Assembly (NCBI RefSeq): GCF_021401245.1
Contig: NZ_JACBFY010000002.1
Span: 930,001 to 994,000 of the forward strand
DNA from: Pseudacidovorax sp. NFM-22
GTDB lineage: Bacteria > Pseudomonadota > Gammaproteobacteria > Burkholderiales > Burkholderiaceae_C
DNA length: 64,000 nt
Direction: 5' to 3'
Shown here: positions 57,418-64,000 of the stretch, piece by piece
Layout: each line of letters starts with the position of its first letter
Position numbering within the stretch: position 1 is the stretch's first letter
Translations under genes and position numbers: made by a program
The notes under the pieces: model-generated
The model's input: the letters and a program-made list of their open reading frames with translations, nothing else
What the model was told of the DNA's origin: nothing
The model's database searches: none

Positions 57418-59226
57418 ATGTCCCCCATCGACTTCCTCGCCGACCCGGAGCAGGTCGCGCCACCGCGCGCCGTGCGCATCGACTTCGACGACGGCAGCTT
57501 CTCGCTGCGCTCGCCCGTCGCCCTGCAGCCCTATGCCCGCTGCGTGGGCGAATGGCTGGAGCACTGGGCCGGACGCACGCCCGACGCGCTGGCGCTGGCC
57601 GAGCGCACGCCCGATGGCACCGGCTGGCGGCGCCTGGGCTATGCACAGCTGCGTGCGCAGGTCGGCCGCATAGCGCAGGCGCTGCTCGACCTGCGGCTGC
57701 CCGAGGGCGCGCCGGTGGTGATCCTGTCGGACAACAGCATCGACCATGCGGTGATGATGCTGGCGGCCATGCACATCGGGCGGCCGAGCTGCTCGCTCTC
57801 CAGCGCCTATTCGCGCCTGACGCAGGACCACACGCGCCTGGCCGGCATGCTGCGGCTGCTGGGACCCGGGCTGATCTATGCGGCCGATGCGCAGGTCTAC
57901 GGCCCCGCCATCGCCGCCTGCGACCTCGACGTGCCCTGCGTGTTCAGCGCCCATGCCGGTGCGTGGCCCGGCGGCCTGGCCTTCGACACCCTGTGCGCCA
58001 CGCCCGAGACACCCGCGGTGCGCGACGCCTTCGCGGCCATCGGCCCCGAGACGCATGCCAAGTACCTGATGACCTCGGGCTCCACCGGCCATCCCAAGGC
58101 GGTGATCAACACCCACCGCATGCTGTGCGCCAACCAGCAGATGATGGCCCAGACCTGGCCCTTCCTGACGCAGGAGCCGCCGGTGCTGGTGGACTGGCTG
58201 CCCTGGAGCCACACCTTCGGCGGCAACCACAACCTCCACATGGTGCTGGCCCACGGCGGCGCGCTCTACATCGACGAAGGGCGGCCCGCCCCGGGCCTGG
58301 TCGAGAAGACGGCGCGCAACCTGCGCGAGGTGCGGCCCACGCTGTGGTTCAACGTGCCGCGCGGCTTCGACATGCTGCTGCCGCTGATGGAGGCCGACGC
58401 GGCGCTGGCGGCGGACATCCTCTCGCGGCTGCGGCTGGCCTTCTACGCGGCGGCGGCGCTGTCGCCGTCCACCTGGCAGCGGCTGCAGGCGCTGGCCGAG
58501 CGCGTGCGGCCGGGCCGGCCGCTGTGGCTCACCACCTCCTGGGGCTGCACCGAGACCTCGCCGGCCATCACCTCGGCGCACTGGGCGCTCGACGGCGCCG
58601 GCTGCATCGGCAACCCGCTGCCCGGCATGGAGGTGCGCTTCGTGCCCAACGGCGGCAAGCTGGAGATGCGCATCCGCGGCGTGACGGTGACGCCCGGCTA
58701 CCGGCACCAGCCGCGCGAGACGGCCGCCGCCTTCGACGCCGAGGGCTACTACCGCATCGGCGATGCGGGCTACCTGGTGGATGCGGCGCGGCCCGAGCGC
58801 GGCATCGTCTTCGATGGCCGCGTGGCCGAGGACTTCAAGCTCGGCAGCGGCACCTGGGTGTCGGTGGGCCCGCTGCGCATCGAGCTGGTGTCGCAGCTCG
58901 CGCCCTGGGTGCAGGACCTGGTGCTCACCGGCCACGACCGCGAGGCCGTGGGCCTGCTGGTCTTTCCCAGCCCGCAGGGCGCCGCCGAGCCGGCCAGGCT
59001 GCGCGAGGCCTTGCAGGCCGCCCTGCGCCAGCGCCTGGCCGCGGGCCTGGGCTCCGCGCGCTGCCCGACGCGGGCGCTGGTGCTGTCCACCCCACCCAGC
59101 GCCGACCATGGCGAGATCACCGACAAGGCCTATGTCAACCAGCGTGCCGTGCTGGCAAGGCGCGCCGACGCCGTGGCACGCCTGCATGCGGCCGTGGCGG
59201 ATGCCGAGGTGGTCGTCGCCGGCTGA
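57418..59226 (+). CDS. Feruloyl-CoA-synthase-like acyl-CoA ligase
   Basis: A 602-residue ANL ligase. P-loop YLMTSGSTGHPKAVINTHRM, VDWLPWSHTFGGNHNLHMVL, TTSWGCTETSPAIT, and a C-terminal catalytic-Lys stretch HGEITDKAYVNQRAVL that is typical of feruloyl-CoA synthases rather than acetyl-CoA-type ligases. Substrate is probably an aryl-propenoic or aryl-containing acid, inferred only. It follows the dehydrogenase gene by 32 bases and is the last gene of the cluster. No enoyl-CoA hydratase-lyase (Ech) is beside it, as feruloyl degradation would need. Confidence 0.82.
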   Translation: MSPIDFLADPEQVAPPRAVRIDFDDGSFSLRSPVALQPYARCVGEWLEHWAGRTPDALALAERTPDGTGWRRLGYAQLRAQVGRIAQALLDLRLPEGAPVVILSDNSIDHAVMMLAAMHIGRPSCSLSSAYSRLTQDHTRLAGMLRLLGPGLIYAADAQVYGPAIAACDLDVPCVFSAHAGAWPGGLAFDTLCATPETPAVRDAFAAIGPETHAKYLMTSGSTGHPKAVINTHRMLCANQQMMAQTWPFLTQEPPVLVDWLPWSHTFGGNHNLHMVLAHGGALYIDEGRPAPGLVEKTARNLREVRPTLWFNVPRGFDMLLPLMEADAALAADILSRLRLAFYAAAALSPSTWQRLQALAERVRPGRPLWLTTSWGCTETSPAITSAHWALDGAGCIGNPLPGMEVRFVPNGGKLEMRIRGVTVTPGYRHQPRETAAAFDAEGYYRIGDAGYLVDAARPERGIVFDGRVAEDFKLGSGTWVSVGPLRIELVSQLAPWVQDLVLTGHDREAVGLLVFPSPQGAAEPARLREALQAALRQRLAAGLGSARCPTRALVLSTPPSADHGEITDKAYVNQRAVLARRADAVARLHAAVADAEVVVAG

Positions 59227-59327
59227 CTGTCGACGGGGGAACCCGCCCGTGCGCTGCACGCGCGGCCAGCCTCTGGCATGCTGGCCCGCTTCGTTCAGCC
59301 CCACGGCCGCTGCGGCCGCCTCCATCC

Positions 59328-60047
59328 ATGACGACCACGCCTGACCTTTCCGCCTTCCCCATCACCCGCAAGTGGCCGGCCGCGCACCCGGACCGGCTGC
59401 AGCTCTATTCGCTGCCCACGCCCAACGGCGTGAAGGCGTCGATCATGCTGGAGGAATGCGGCCTGCCCTACGAGGTGCACCGCGTGGACTTCGGCGCCAA
59501 CGACCAGACCTCGCCCGAGTTCCTGTCGCTCAACCCGAACAACAAGATCCCGGCGATCCTCGACCCGAACGGGCCTGACGGCCAGCCGCTGGCGCTGTTC
59601 GAGTCGGGTGCCATCCTGGTGTACCTGGCCGACAAGACCGGCCAGTTCATGCCCAAGGACGCGGCGGGCCGCTACCACGCGCTGCAGTGGCTGATGTTCC
59701 AGATGGGCGGCATCGGGCCCATGTTTGGCCAGTTGGGCTTCTTCCACAAGTTCGCCGGCAAGGACTACGAGGACAAGCGGCCGCGCGACCGCTACGTCGC
59801 CGAATCCAAGCGGCTGCTGGGCGTGCTGGACAAGCACCTGGCGGGCAAGGACTGGGTCCTGGGCAGCGACTATTCGATCGCCGACATCGCGATCTTCCCG
59901 TGGGTGCGCAACCTGGTCGGCTTCTACGAGGCGCGCGAACTGGTGGGCTTCGGCGACTTCGCGCAGGTGCAGCGCGTGCTGGACGCCTTCGTCGCGCGTC
60001 CGGCGGTGGCGCGCGGGCTGAACATTCCGCCCGCGCCCGCCAAGTGA
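59328..60047 (+). CDS. Glutathione S-transferase, YghU/Nu-class-like
   Basis: A 239-residue GST with thioredoxin-like N-terminal half: LQLYSLPTPNGVKASIMLEE, NPNNKIPAILDPNG (cis-Pro) and ALFESGAILVYLADKTG (GSH-binding Glu-Ser). The C-terminal helical half includes YAV-like RYVAESKRLLGVLDKHLAGKDWVLGSDYSIADIAIFPW. Asn/Thr near the N-terminus (LPTPN) matches Nu-class enzymes such as YghU/YfcG with disulfide reductase activity. It lies 101 bases after the ligase and may or may not belong to that cluster. Confidence 0.86.
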   Translation: MTTTPDLSAFPITRKWPAAHPDRLQLYSLPTPNGVKASIMLEECGLPYEVHRVDFGANDQTSPEFLSLNPNNKIPAILDPNGPDGQPLALFESGAILVYLADKTGQFMPKDAAGRYHALQWLMFQMGGIGPMFGQLGFFHKFAGKDYEDKRPRDRYVAESKRLLGVLDKHLAGKDWVLGSDYSIADIAIFPWVRNLVGFYEARELVGFGDFAQVQRVLDAFVARPAVARGLNIPPAPAK

Positions 60048-60053
60048 CGAGGC

Positions 60054-60386
60054 TCAGCGCCAGTGCAGCCGGCGCCGCACCACGGGCCGGCTGATGGCCG
60101 CGATGGCCAGGCCGGCGATGGCGGCCGAGGCGATCAGCGCGAAGGACTTGGAAATGACCAGGCCCTTCACCGGCCGACGTGCGCCTTCGTCGCGCTTGCG
60201 CGGCGGCGGGCTGACCGTCACCGACACCGGGTCGCTGGCGGGAAAGGATTGCTCGATGCCCTCGTCGAGCGTGGCCTCGTCGGGCTCGCGCTTCTCGGGC
60301 GGTGCCACCTTCTCGGCCGCCTGCGGATTGTCGGCAGTGGGAAAGCGGAAGGCGTCGGGCGGGGTGTTCTTGTCGTCCTGGCTCAT
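60054..60386 (-). CDS. Small membrane protein with IEQSFPASDPVSVT motif
   Basis: A 110-residue protein. The N-terminal 70 residues are acidic, Pro-rich and probably disordered, with DEGIEQSFPASDPVSVTVSPP, a motif recurring in short conserved proteins of betaproteobacteria, often general-stress related. One hydrophobic segment near the C-terminus (FALIASAAIAGLAIAAI) ends in an Arg-rich tail. Its function is not known. It is tail to tail with the GST gene. Confidence 0.7.
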   Translation of the reverse strand: MSQDDKNTPPDAFRFPTADNPQAAEKVAPPEKREPDEATLDEGIEQSFPASDPVSVTVSPPPRKRDEGARRPVKGLVISKSFALIASAAIAGLAIAAISRPVVRRRLHWR

Positions 60387-60623
60387 GGGGGCTCCTCGTT
60401 CCATGGGGTGTAGAGAACCCGCGGTGCGGGCTGGCGGGCCAGCCTAGCGCGCCCGGGCGCGTGGACTGTGGGACCAGACCGCGAATCGGGTAGGAACAGC
60501 GTCGCGTCTGCGGGCGCGATGACGGGCAAATGGCCACCGCCCGCAGGCGACTGCACCGCCCCGGTGCGCTGGCTATAGTTCCGCGGCTCGTTCATCCACA
60601 CCGACAACGCGACGGAGACACCC

Positions 60624-61046
60624 ATGCGCATCTGGCAGAAACCCATCTCGATCGAGGAACTCACCCGCAGCCATGTGGGCACCGTGGGCGGCCACATCGG
60701 CCTGGAGTTCGTGGAGATCGGCGACGACTACATCGTCGGCCGCGTGCCGGTGGACGCCCGCACCATCCAGCCCTACGGCATCCTGCATGGCGGCGTGTCG
60801 GTGGTGCTGGCCGAGACGCTGGGCTCCTGCGGCGCCCACTATTCGGTGCCCGAAGGCGAACGCACGGTCGGGCTGGACGTCAACGCCAACCACCTGCGCG
60901 CGGCCTCCAAGGGCTGGGTCACCGGCACCGCGCGGCCGGTCCATCGCGGCCGCAGCACCCATGTGTGGCAGATCGAGTTGCGCAACGACGCGGGCGAGCT
61001 GACCTGCGTCTCGCGCCTGACCATGGCGGTGCTGCAGCCGCGCTGA
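60624..61046 (+). CDS. Hotdog-fold thioesterase (PaaI/YdiI-like)
   Basis: A 140-residue hotdog protein: VGGHIGLEFVEIGDDYIVGR, then YGILHGGVSVVLAETLGSCG, the HGG-x(n)-E signature with catalytic Glu, and HRGRSTHVWQIEL. It is typical of PaaI/YdiI/EntH thioesterases that hydrolyse aromatic or fatty acyl-CoA and free blocked CoA. With the benzoyl-CoA and ligase genes close by, it might clear dead-end aryl-CoA, but the family is widespread. It is followed after 55 bases by the permease gene. Confidence 0.86.
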   Translation: MRIWQKPISIEELTRSHVGTVGGHIGLEFVEIGDDYIVGRVPVDARTIQPYGILHGGVSVVLAETLGSCGAHYSVPEGERTVGLDVNANHLRAASKGWVTGTARPVHRGRSTHVWQIELRNDAGELTCVSRLTMAVLQPR

Positions 61047-61101
61047 GCGGCCCGGGCCGACCTTCACGACAACGAACAACAAACACTCCGAGGAGAAACC
61101 C

Positions 61102-62394
61102 ATGAGCCTTTTCCAGTGGCGCGAAGTCGCCATGACGGGCAACACCGTCGTCGCGCCCGATGAGCGCCTGTCCTGGCCGCAGACCGGCGCCATGGGCGTG
61201 CAGCACGTGATCGCCATGTTCGGCGCCACGGTGCTGGCGCCCATCCTGATGGGCTTCAACCCCAACGTGGCCATCCTGATGAGCGGCCTGGGCACGCTGA
61301 TGTTCTACCTGCTCACGGGCGGGCGCGTGCCCAGCTACCTGGGCTCGAGCTTCGCCTTCATCGGCGTGGTGATTGCGGCCACCGGCTATGGCGGCCAGGG
61401 CCCCAATGCCAACCTGCCCGTCGCCCTGGGCGGCATCATCGTCTGCGGGCTGGTGTACTTCGGCATCGGCCTGCTGGTGCAGGCCATCGGCACGGGCTGG
61501 ATCGAGCGCTTCATGCCGCCGGTGGTCACCGGCGCGGTGGTGGCCGTGATCGGCCTCAACCTGGCGAGCGTGCCGATCAAGAACATGGCGGCCGGCAACT
61601 TCGACAGCTGGATGCAGGCCATGACCTTCCTGTGCGTCGGGCTGGTGGCGGTGTTCGCGCGCGGCATGCTGCAGCGCCTGCTGATCCTGGCCGGGCTGCT
61701 CCTGGCCAGCGTGGTCTATGCCGTGCTGGCCAACGGGCTGGGCCTGGGCAAGCCGCTGGACCTGTCGGGCGTGGCCGCCGCGGCCTGGCTGGGCATGCCG
61801 GCCTTCACCGCGCCGCGCTTCGAGGCCAACGCCATGCTGTTGATCGCGCCCGTGGCCATCATCCTGGTGGCCGAGAACCTGGGCCACCTCAAGGCCGTCA
61901 CGGCCATGACCGGCCGCAACCTCGACCCGCTGATCGGCCGCGCCTTCATGGGCGATGGCCTGGCCACCATGGTGAGCGGCGCGGCCGGCGGCACGGGCGT
62001 GACCACCTATGCCGAGAACATCGGCGTGATGGCCGCCACGCGCATCTATTCCACGGCCGTGTTCGTGGTGGCCGCCGTCATCGCGCTGGTGCTGGGCTTC
62101 AGCCCCAAGTTCGGCGCGCTGATCCAGGCCATTCCGCTGCCGGTGATGGGCGGTGTGTCCATCGTGGTGTTCGGCCTGATCGCCGTGGCCGGCGCCAAGA
62201 TCTGGGTCGACAACCGGGTCGACTTTGCGGACAACCGCAACCTGATCGTCGCCGCCATCACGCTGATCGTGGGTACGGGCGACTTCACGCTCAAGTTCGG
62301 CCAGTTCGCGCTGGGCGGCATCGGCACCGCGACCTTCGGCGCCCTGCTGCTGTGGGCCATGCTGGGCCGCAGCGCAAACGCCCGGTCACATTGA
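61102..62394 (+). CDS. Uracil/xanthine permease (NCS2/UraA family)
   Basis: A 430-residue transporter with about 12-14 hydrophobic segments. It shows the NCS2 features: SWPQTGAMGVQHVIAMFGATVLAPILMGFNP, RVPSYLGSSFAFIG, and the substrate-binding loops LVAENLGHLKAV (Glu) and GGTGVTTYAENIGVMAATRI (T-x-Y-x-E-N-I-G). The pattern is closer to UraA/RutG uracil transporters than to xanthine carriers. No pyrimidine gene is beside it. A strong terminator follows. Confidence 0.9.
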   Translation: MSLFQWREVAMTGNTVVAPDERLSWPQTGAMGVQHVIAMFGATVLAPILMGFNPNVAILMSGLGTLMFYLLTGGRVPSYLGSSFAFIGVVIAATGYGGQGPNANLPVALGGIIVCGLVYFGIGLLVQAIGTGWIERFMPPVVTGAVVAVIGLNLASVPIKNMAAGNFDSWMQAMTFLCVGLVAVFARGMLQRLLILAGLLLASVVYAVLANGLGLGKPLDLSGVAAAAWLGMPAFTAPRFEANAMLLIAPVAIILVAENLGHLKAVTAMTGRNLDPLIGRAFMGDGLATMVSGAAGGTGVTTYAENIGVMAATRIYSTAVFVVAAVIALVLGFSPKFGALIQAIPLPVMGGVSIVVFGLIAVAGAKIWVDNRVDFADNRNLIVAAITLIVGTGDFTLKFGQFALGGIGTATFGALLLWAMLGRSANARSH

Positions 62395-62443
62395 GGCCCC
62401 CTGCGCAGCGCCGCCAGGCGGTGCTGCGCCGTTAGACTTCGAA

Positions 62444-62472
62444 GGTTTCGCCGTTCTGGCGAAACCTTTTTT
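62444..62472 (+). terminator. Rho-independent terminator after the permease gene
   Basis: GGTTTCGCC (62444-62452) pairs perfectly with GGCGAAACC (62458-62466) around GTTCT, followed by TTTTTT. It separates the uracil/xanthine permease gene from minC. Confidence 0.92.
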
Positions 62473-62505
62473 CATTCACCGTCTTTTTCTCTCCACCGTC
62501 CCTCG

Positions 62506-63252
62506 ATGGCCGATGCTTCCGCCGCACGCGCACGCGCGGTTTTCGAATTCAAGAGTGCCACGCTGCCCCTGGTGGCGGTGATCCTCAAGACCGCCGACCT
62601 GTCCGTGCTGACGGCCGCGCTCGACGCGCAACTGGCCGACTCGCCCGATTTCTTCGAGCAGGAGCCGGTGGTGATCGACCTCTCCCAGCTGCCCGAGGAC
62701 GAGGCCGCCCGCAGCATCGACTTCAGGAAGCTGCGCACCATCCTCGCGCGGCACCAGACGCAGCCGGTGGCCGTGCGCGGCGCCGATGCGCGCCATGCCC
62801 AGGCCGCGCGCGCCGCGGGCCTGGCCATCGCCGCCCTGCCCGGCCCGGCCCCCGCCCGCCCGCCCGAGCCGCCCAGCCCCGCGCCGCAGATCGTGCGCGA
62901 AGTGCCGGTGCCGCAAGGCGGCACGCTGCTGATCGACCGGCCGCTGCGCTCGGGCCAGCAGGTCTACGCCCGCGGCGGCGACGTGATCGTCACCGGGCTG
63001 GTGAGCTTCGGCGCCGAGGTCATCGCCGACGGCAATGTGCATGTGTACGCGCCGCTGCGCGGCAAGGCCATCGCCGGGGCGCGCGGCGACACCGGCGCGC
63101 GCATCTTCACCACCTGCCTCGAAGCGCAGCTGGTGGCCGTGGCGGGCGTCTACCGCACCGCCGAGGTGGCCCTGCCCGCGGACGTGGCCGGCAAGCCGGC
63201 GCAGATCCGCCTGCAGGACGACAAGCTTCTGCTGGAAGCCATCACCGGCTGA
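62506..63252 (+). CDS. minC: Septum site-determining protein MinC
   Basis: A 248-residue inhibitor of FtsZ assembly. The N-terminal MinC domain (about residues 1-110) starts FEFKSATLPLVAVILKTADL. A Pro-rich linker (about 115-130) leads to the C-terminal beta-helix domain: RPLRSGQQVYARGGDVIVTG, GAEVIADGNVHVYAPLRGKAIAG, AQLVAVAGVYR, which binds MinD. The stop overlaps an ATG that is in frame with minD (TGATG at 63250-63254). Confidence 0.95.
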   Translation: MADASAARARAVFEFKSATLPLVAVILKTADLSVLTAALDAQLADSPDFFEQEPVVIDLSQLPEDEAARSIDFRKLRTILARHQTQPVAVRGADARHAQAARAAGLAIAALPGPAPARPPEPPSPAPQIVREVPVPQGGTLLIDRPLRSGQQVYARGGDVIVTGLVSFGAEVIADGNVHVYAPLRGKAIAGARGDTGARIFTTCLEAQLVAVAGVYRTAEVALPADVAGKPAQIRLQDDKLLLEAITG

Positions 63253-63326
63253 TGGCTCCCCGCAAAAAACCCCCCATTCCCCAGCGCAACAAGCGGCGCG
63301 AACCAGTCAAAAAAGGATTCAGGCAA

Positions 63327-64000
63327 ATGACCAAGATCGTGGTGGTGACCTCGGGCAAGGGCGGCGTCGGCAAGACGACCTCCAGCGCGAGCTTCGCATC
63401 GGGCCTGGCCCTCGCGGGCAAGAAGACGGCCGTGATCGACTTCGACGTGGGCCTGCGCAACCTGGACCTGATCATGGGTTGCGAGCGCCGCGTGGTGTAC
63501 GACTTCGTCAACGTGATCCAGGGCGAGGCCAACCTGACGCAGGCCCTGATCAAGGACAAGCTGTGCGACAACCTGTTCGTGCTGGCCGCCTCGCAGACGC
63601 GCGACAAGGAAGCGCTGACGCAGGACGGCGTGGGCCGCGTGCTCGAAGAGCTCAAGACGATGGACTTCGACTACATCGTCTGCGACTCGCCCGCCGGCAT
63701 CGAGACCGGCGCGCTGATGGCCATGCACTTCGCCGACGAGGCGCTGGTGGTGACCAACCCCGAGGTGTCCTCGGTGCGCGACTCCGACCGCATCCTGGGC
63801 ATGCTCAGCTCCAAGACCAAGCGGGCCAAGGACGGTGCCGACCCGATCAAGGAGCACCTGCTCATCACCCGCTACAACCCAACGCGCGTGGCCGACGGCC
63901 AGATGCTGTCGCTGGAGGACATCCAGGACATCCTGCGCATTCCGCTGATCGGCGTGATCCCGGAGTCGGAATCGGTGCTGCAGGCCTCCAACCAGGGCAT
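63327..64000 (+). CDS. minD: Septum site-determining ATPase MinD (partial, cut by window end)
   Basis: Membrane-cycling ParA-type ATPase that with MinC and MinE places the division site. Seen here are the deviant Walker A TSGKGGVGKTTSSA, VIDFDVGLRNLDLIMGCERR, VCDSPAGIETGA and VTNPEVSSVRDSDRI. The last third and the amphipathic tail lie beyond the window. The canonical start is 63327, with AAAAGGATTCAGGCAA before it. An in-frame ATG at 63252, overlapping the minC stop, would add a 25-residue Lys/Arg/Pro-rich extension (MAPRKKPPIPQRNKRREPVK start). Confidence 0.95.
   Translation, partial: MTKIVVVTSGKGGVGKTTSSASFASGLALAGKKTAVIDFDVGLRNLDLIMGCERRVVYDFVNVIQGEANLTQALIKDKLCDNLFVLAASQTRDKEALTQDGVGRVLEELKTMDFDYIVCDSPAGIETGALMAMHFADEALVVTNPEVSSVRDSDRILGMLSSKTKRAKDGADPIKEHLLITRYNPTRVADGQMLSLEDIQDILRIPLIGVIPESESVLQASNQG

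Noticed and set aside
54261-59226. Firm call of the carnitine degradation operon (cdhABC type)
   Set aside because: BKACE and the dehydrogenase fit, but the adjacent gene is an aryl-type CoA ligase rather than a thioesterase, and the BKACE motif is altered. It is kept as an alternative only.
57418-59226. Feruloyl degradation locus
   Set aside because: No enoyl-CoA hydratase/lyase or vanillin dehydrogenase is adjacent; the ligase is only called feruloyl-CoA-synthase-like.

Overview
The window is very GC-rich DNA with dense, mostly short-spaced genes. Gene content points to a betaproteobacterium of the order Burkholderiales, most likely the family Comamonadaceae. Reasons: a complete aerobic benzoyl-CoA (box) locus with BoxR, several branched-chain-type (HAAT) ABC transporters, the minC-minD order, and dispersed repeats of the 'TTCGACAAGCTCAGnnnGAACGG' and 'CCCCCAGGCTCCGCGCACTTCG' types that I know from this family. 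No rRNA, tRNA, transposase or CRISPR array was seen.

Layout. 1-13 kb: housekeeping and envelope genes (OmpA-like lipoprotein, MltA, Tat-exported PhoX-like protein, membrane metallophosphoesterase). These are followed by a minus-strand run ybhP-clsB-ybhN, a radical SAM/HhH protein and a DUF4130-UdgX fusion; the last two are a recurrent DNA-repair pair. 13-23 kb: small periplasmic, redox and signalling genes (Spy/CpxP-like protein, flavodoxin-fold reductase, class III nucleotide cyclase, UbiH/UbiM-like hydroxylase, hemerythrin, several hypotheticals). 23-33 kb: a catabolic block in which acetoacetate-CoA ligase diverges from a TetR-led operon (TetR, SsuA/TauA-type ABC transporter, cyclase-family hydrolase, fumarylacetoacetase). 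Fumarylacetoacetase releases acetoacetate and the divergent ligase would activate it. Two tandem copies of a TTGNAC-N4-GTNCAA palindrome sit just before tetR.

32.6-53.4 kb: the box locus. boxC-boxB-boxA run on the minus strand. boxR, an embedded serine hydrolase and a second TetR lie in the middle. DUF4863, boxD, a benzoate-CoA ligase, an alpha/beta hydrolase and a livKHMGF-type transporter run on the plus strand. Together they would take up benzoate, form benzoyl-CoA, epoxidise and cleave the ring, and oxidise the semialdehyde. TGCA-N6-TGC(A/T) motifs occur in front of both boxC and the boxR/DUF4863 divergent pair and are the best BoxR operator candidates. Directly downstream of boxA is a lower-GC islet: a DUF6402-like protein translationally coupled to two tandemly duplicated small membrane proteins. 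It looks like a transferred effector/immunity cassette and is the most unusual item here.

53.4-60 kb: a second, less familiar catabolic cluster: Crp/Fnr regulator, a BKACE (DUF849) enzyme that lacks the first metal-binding His, an orphan substrate-binding protein, a carnitine-dehydrogenase-like 3-hydroxyacid dehydrogenase and a feruloyl-CoA-synthase-like ligase. 59-64 kb: a glutathione transferase, a small membrane protein, a hotdog thioesterase, a uracil/xanthine permease, and minC-minD. minD runs off the window end.
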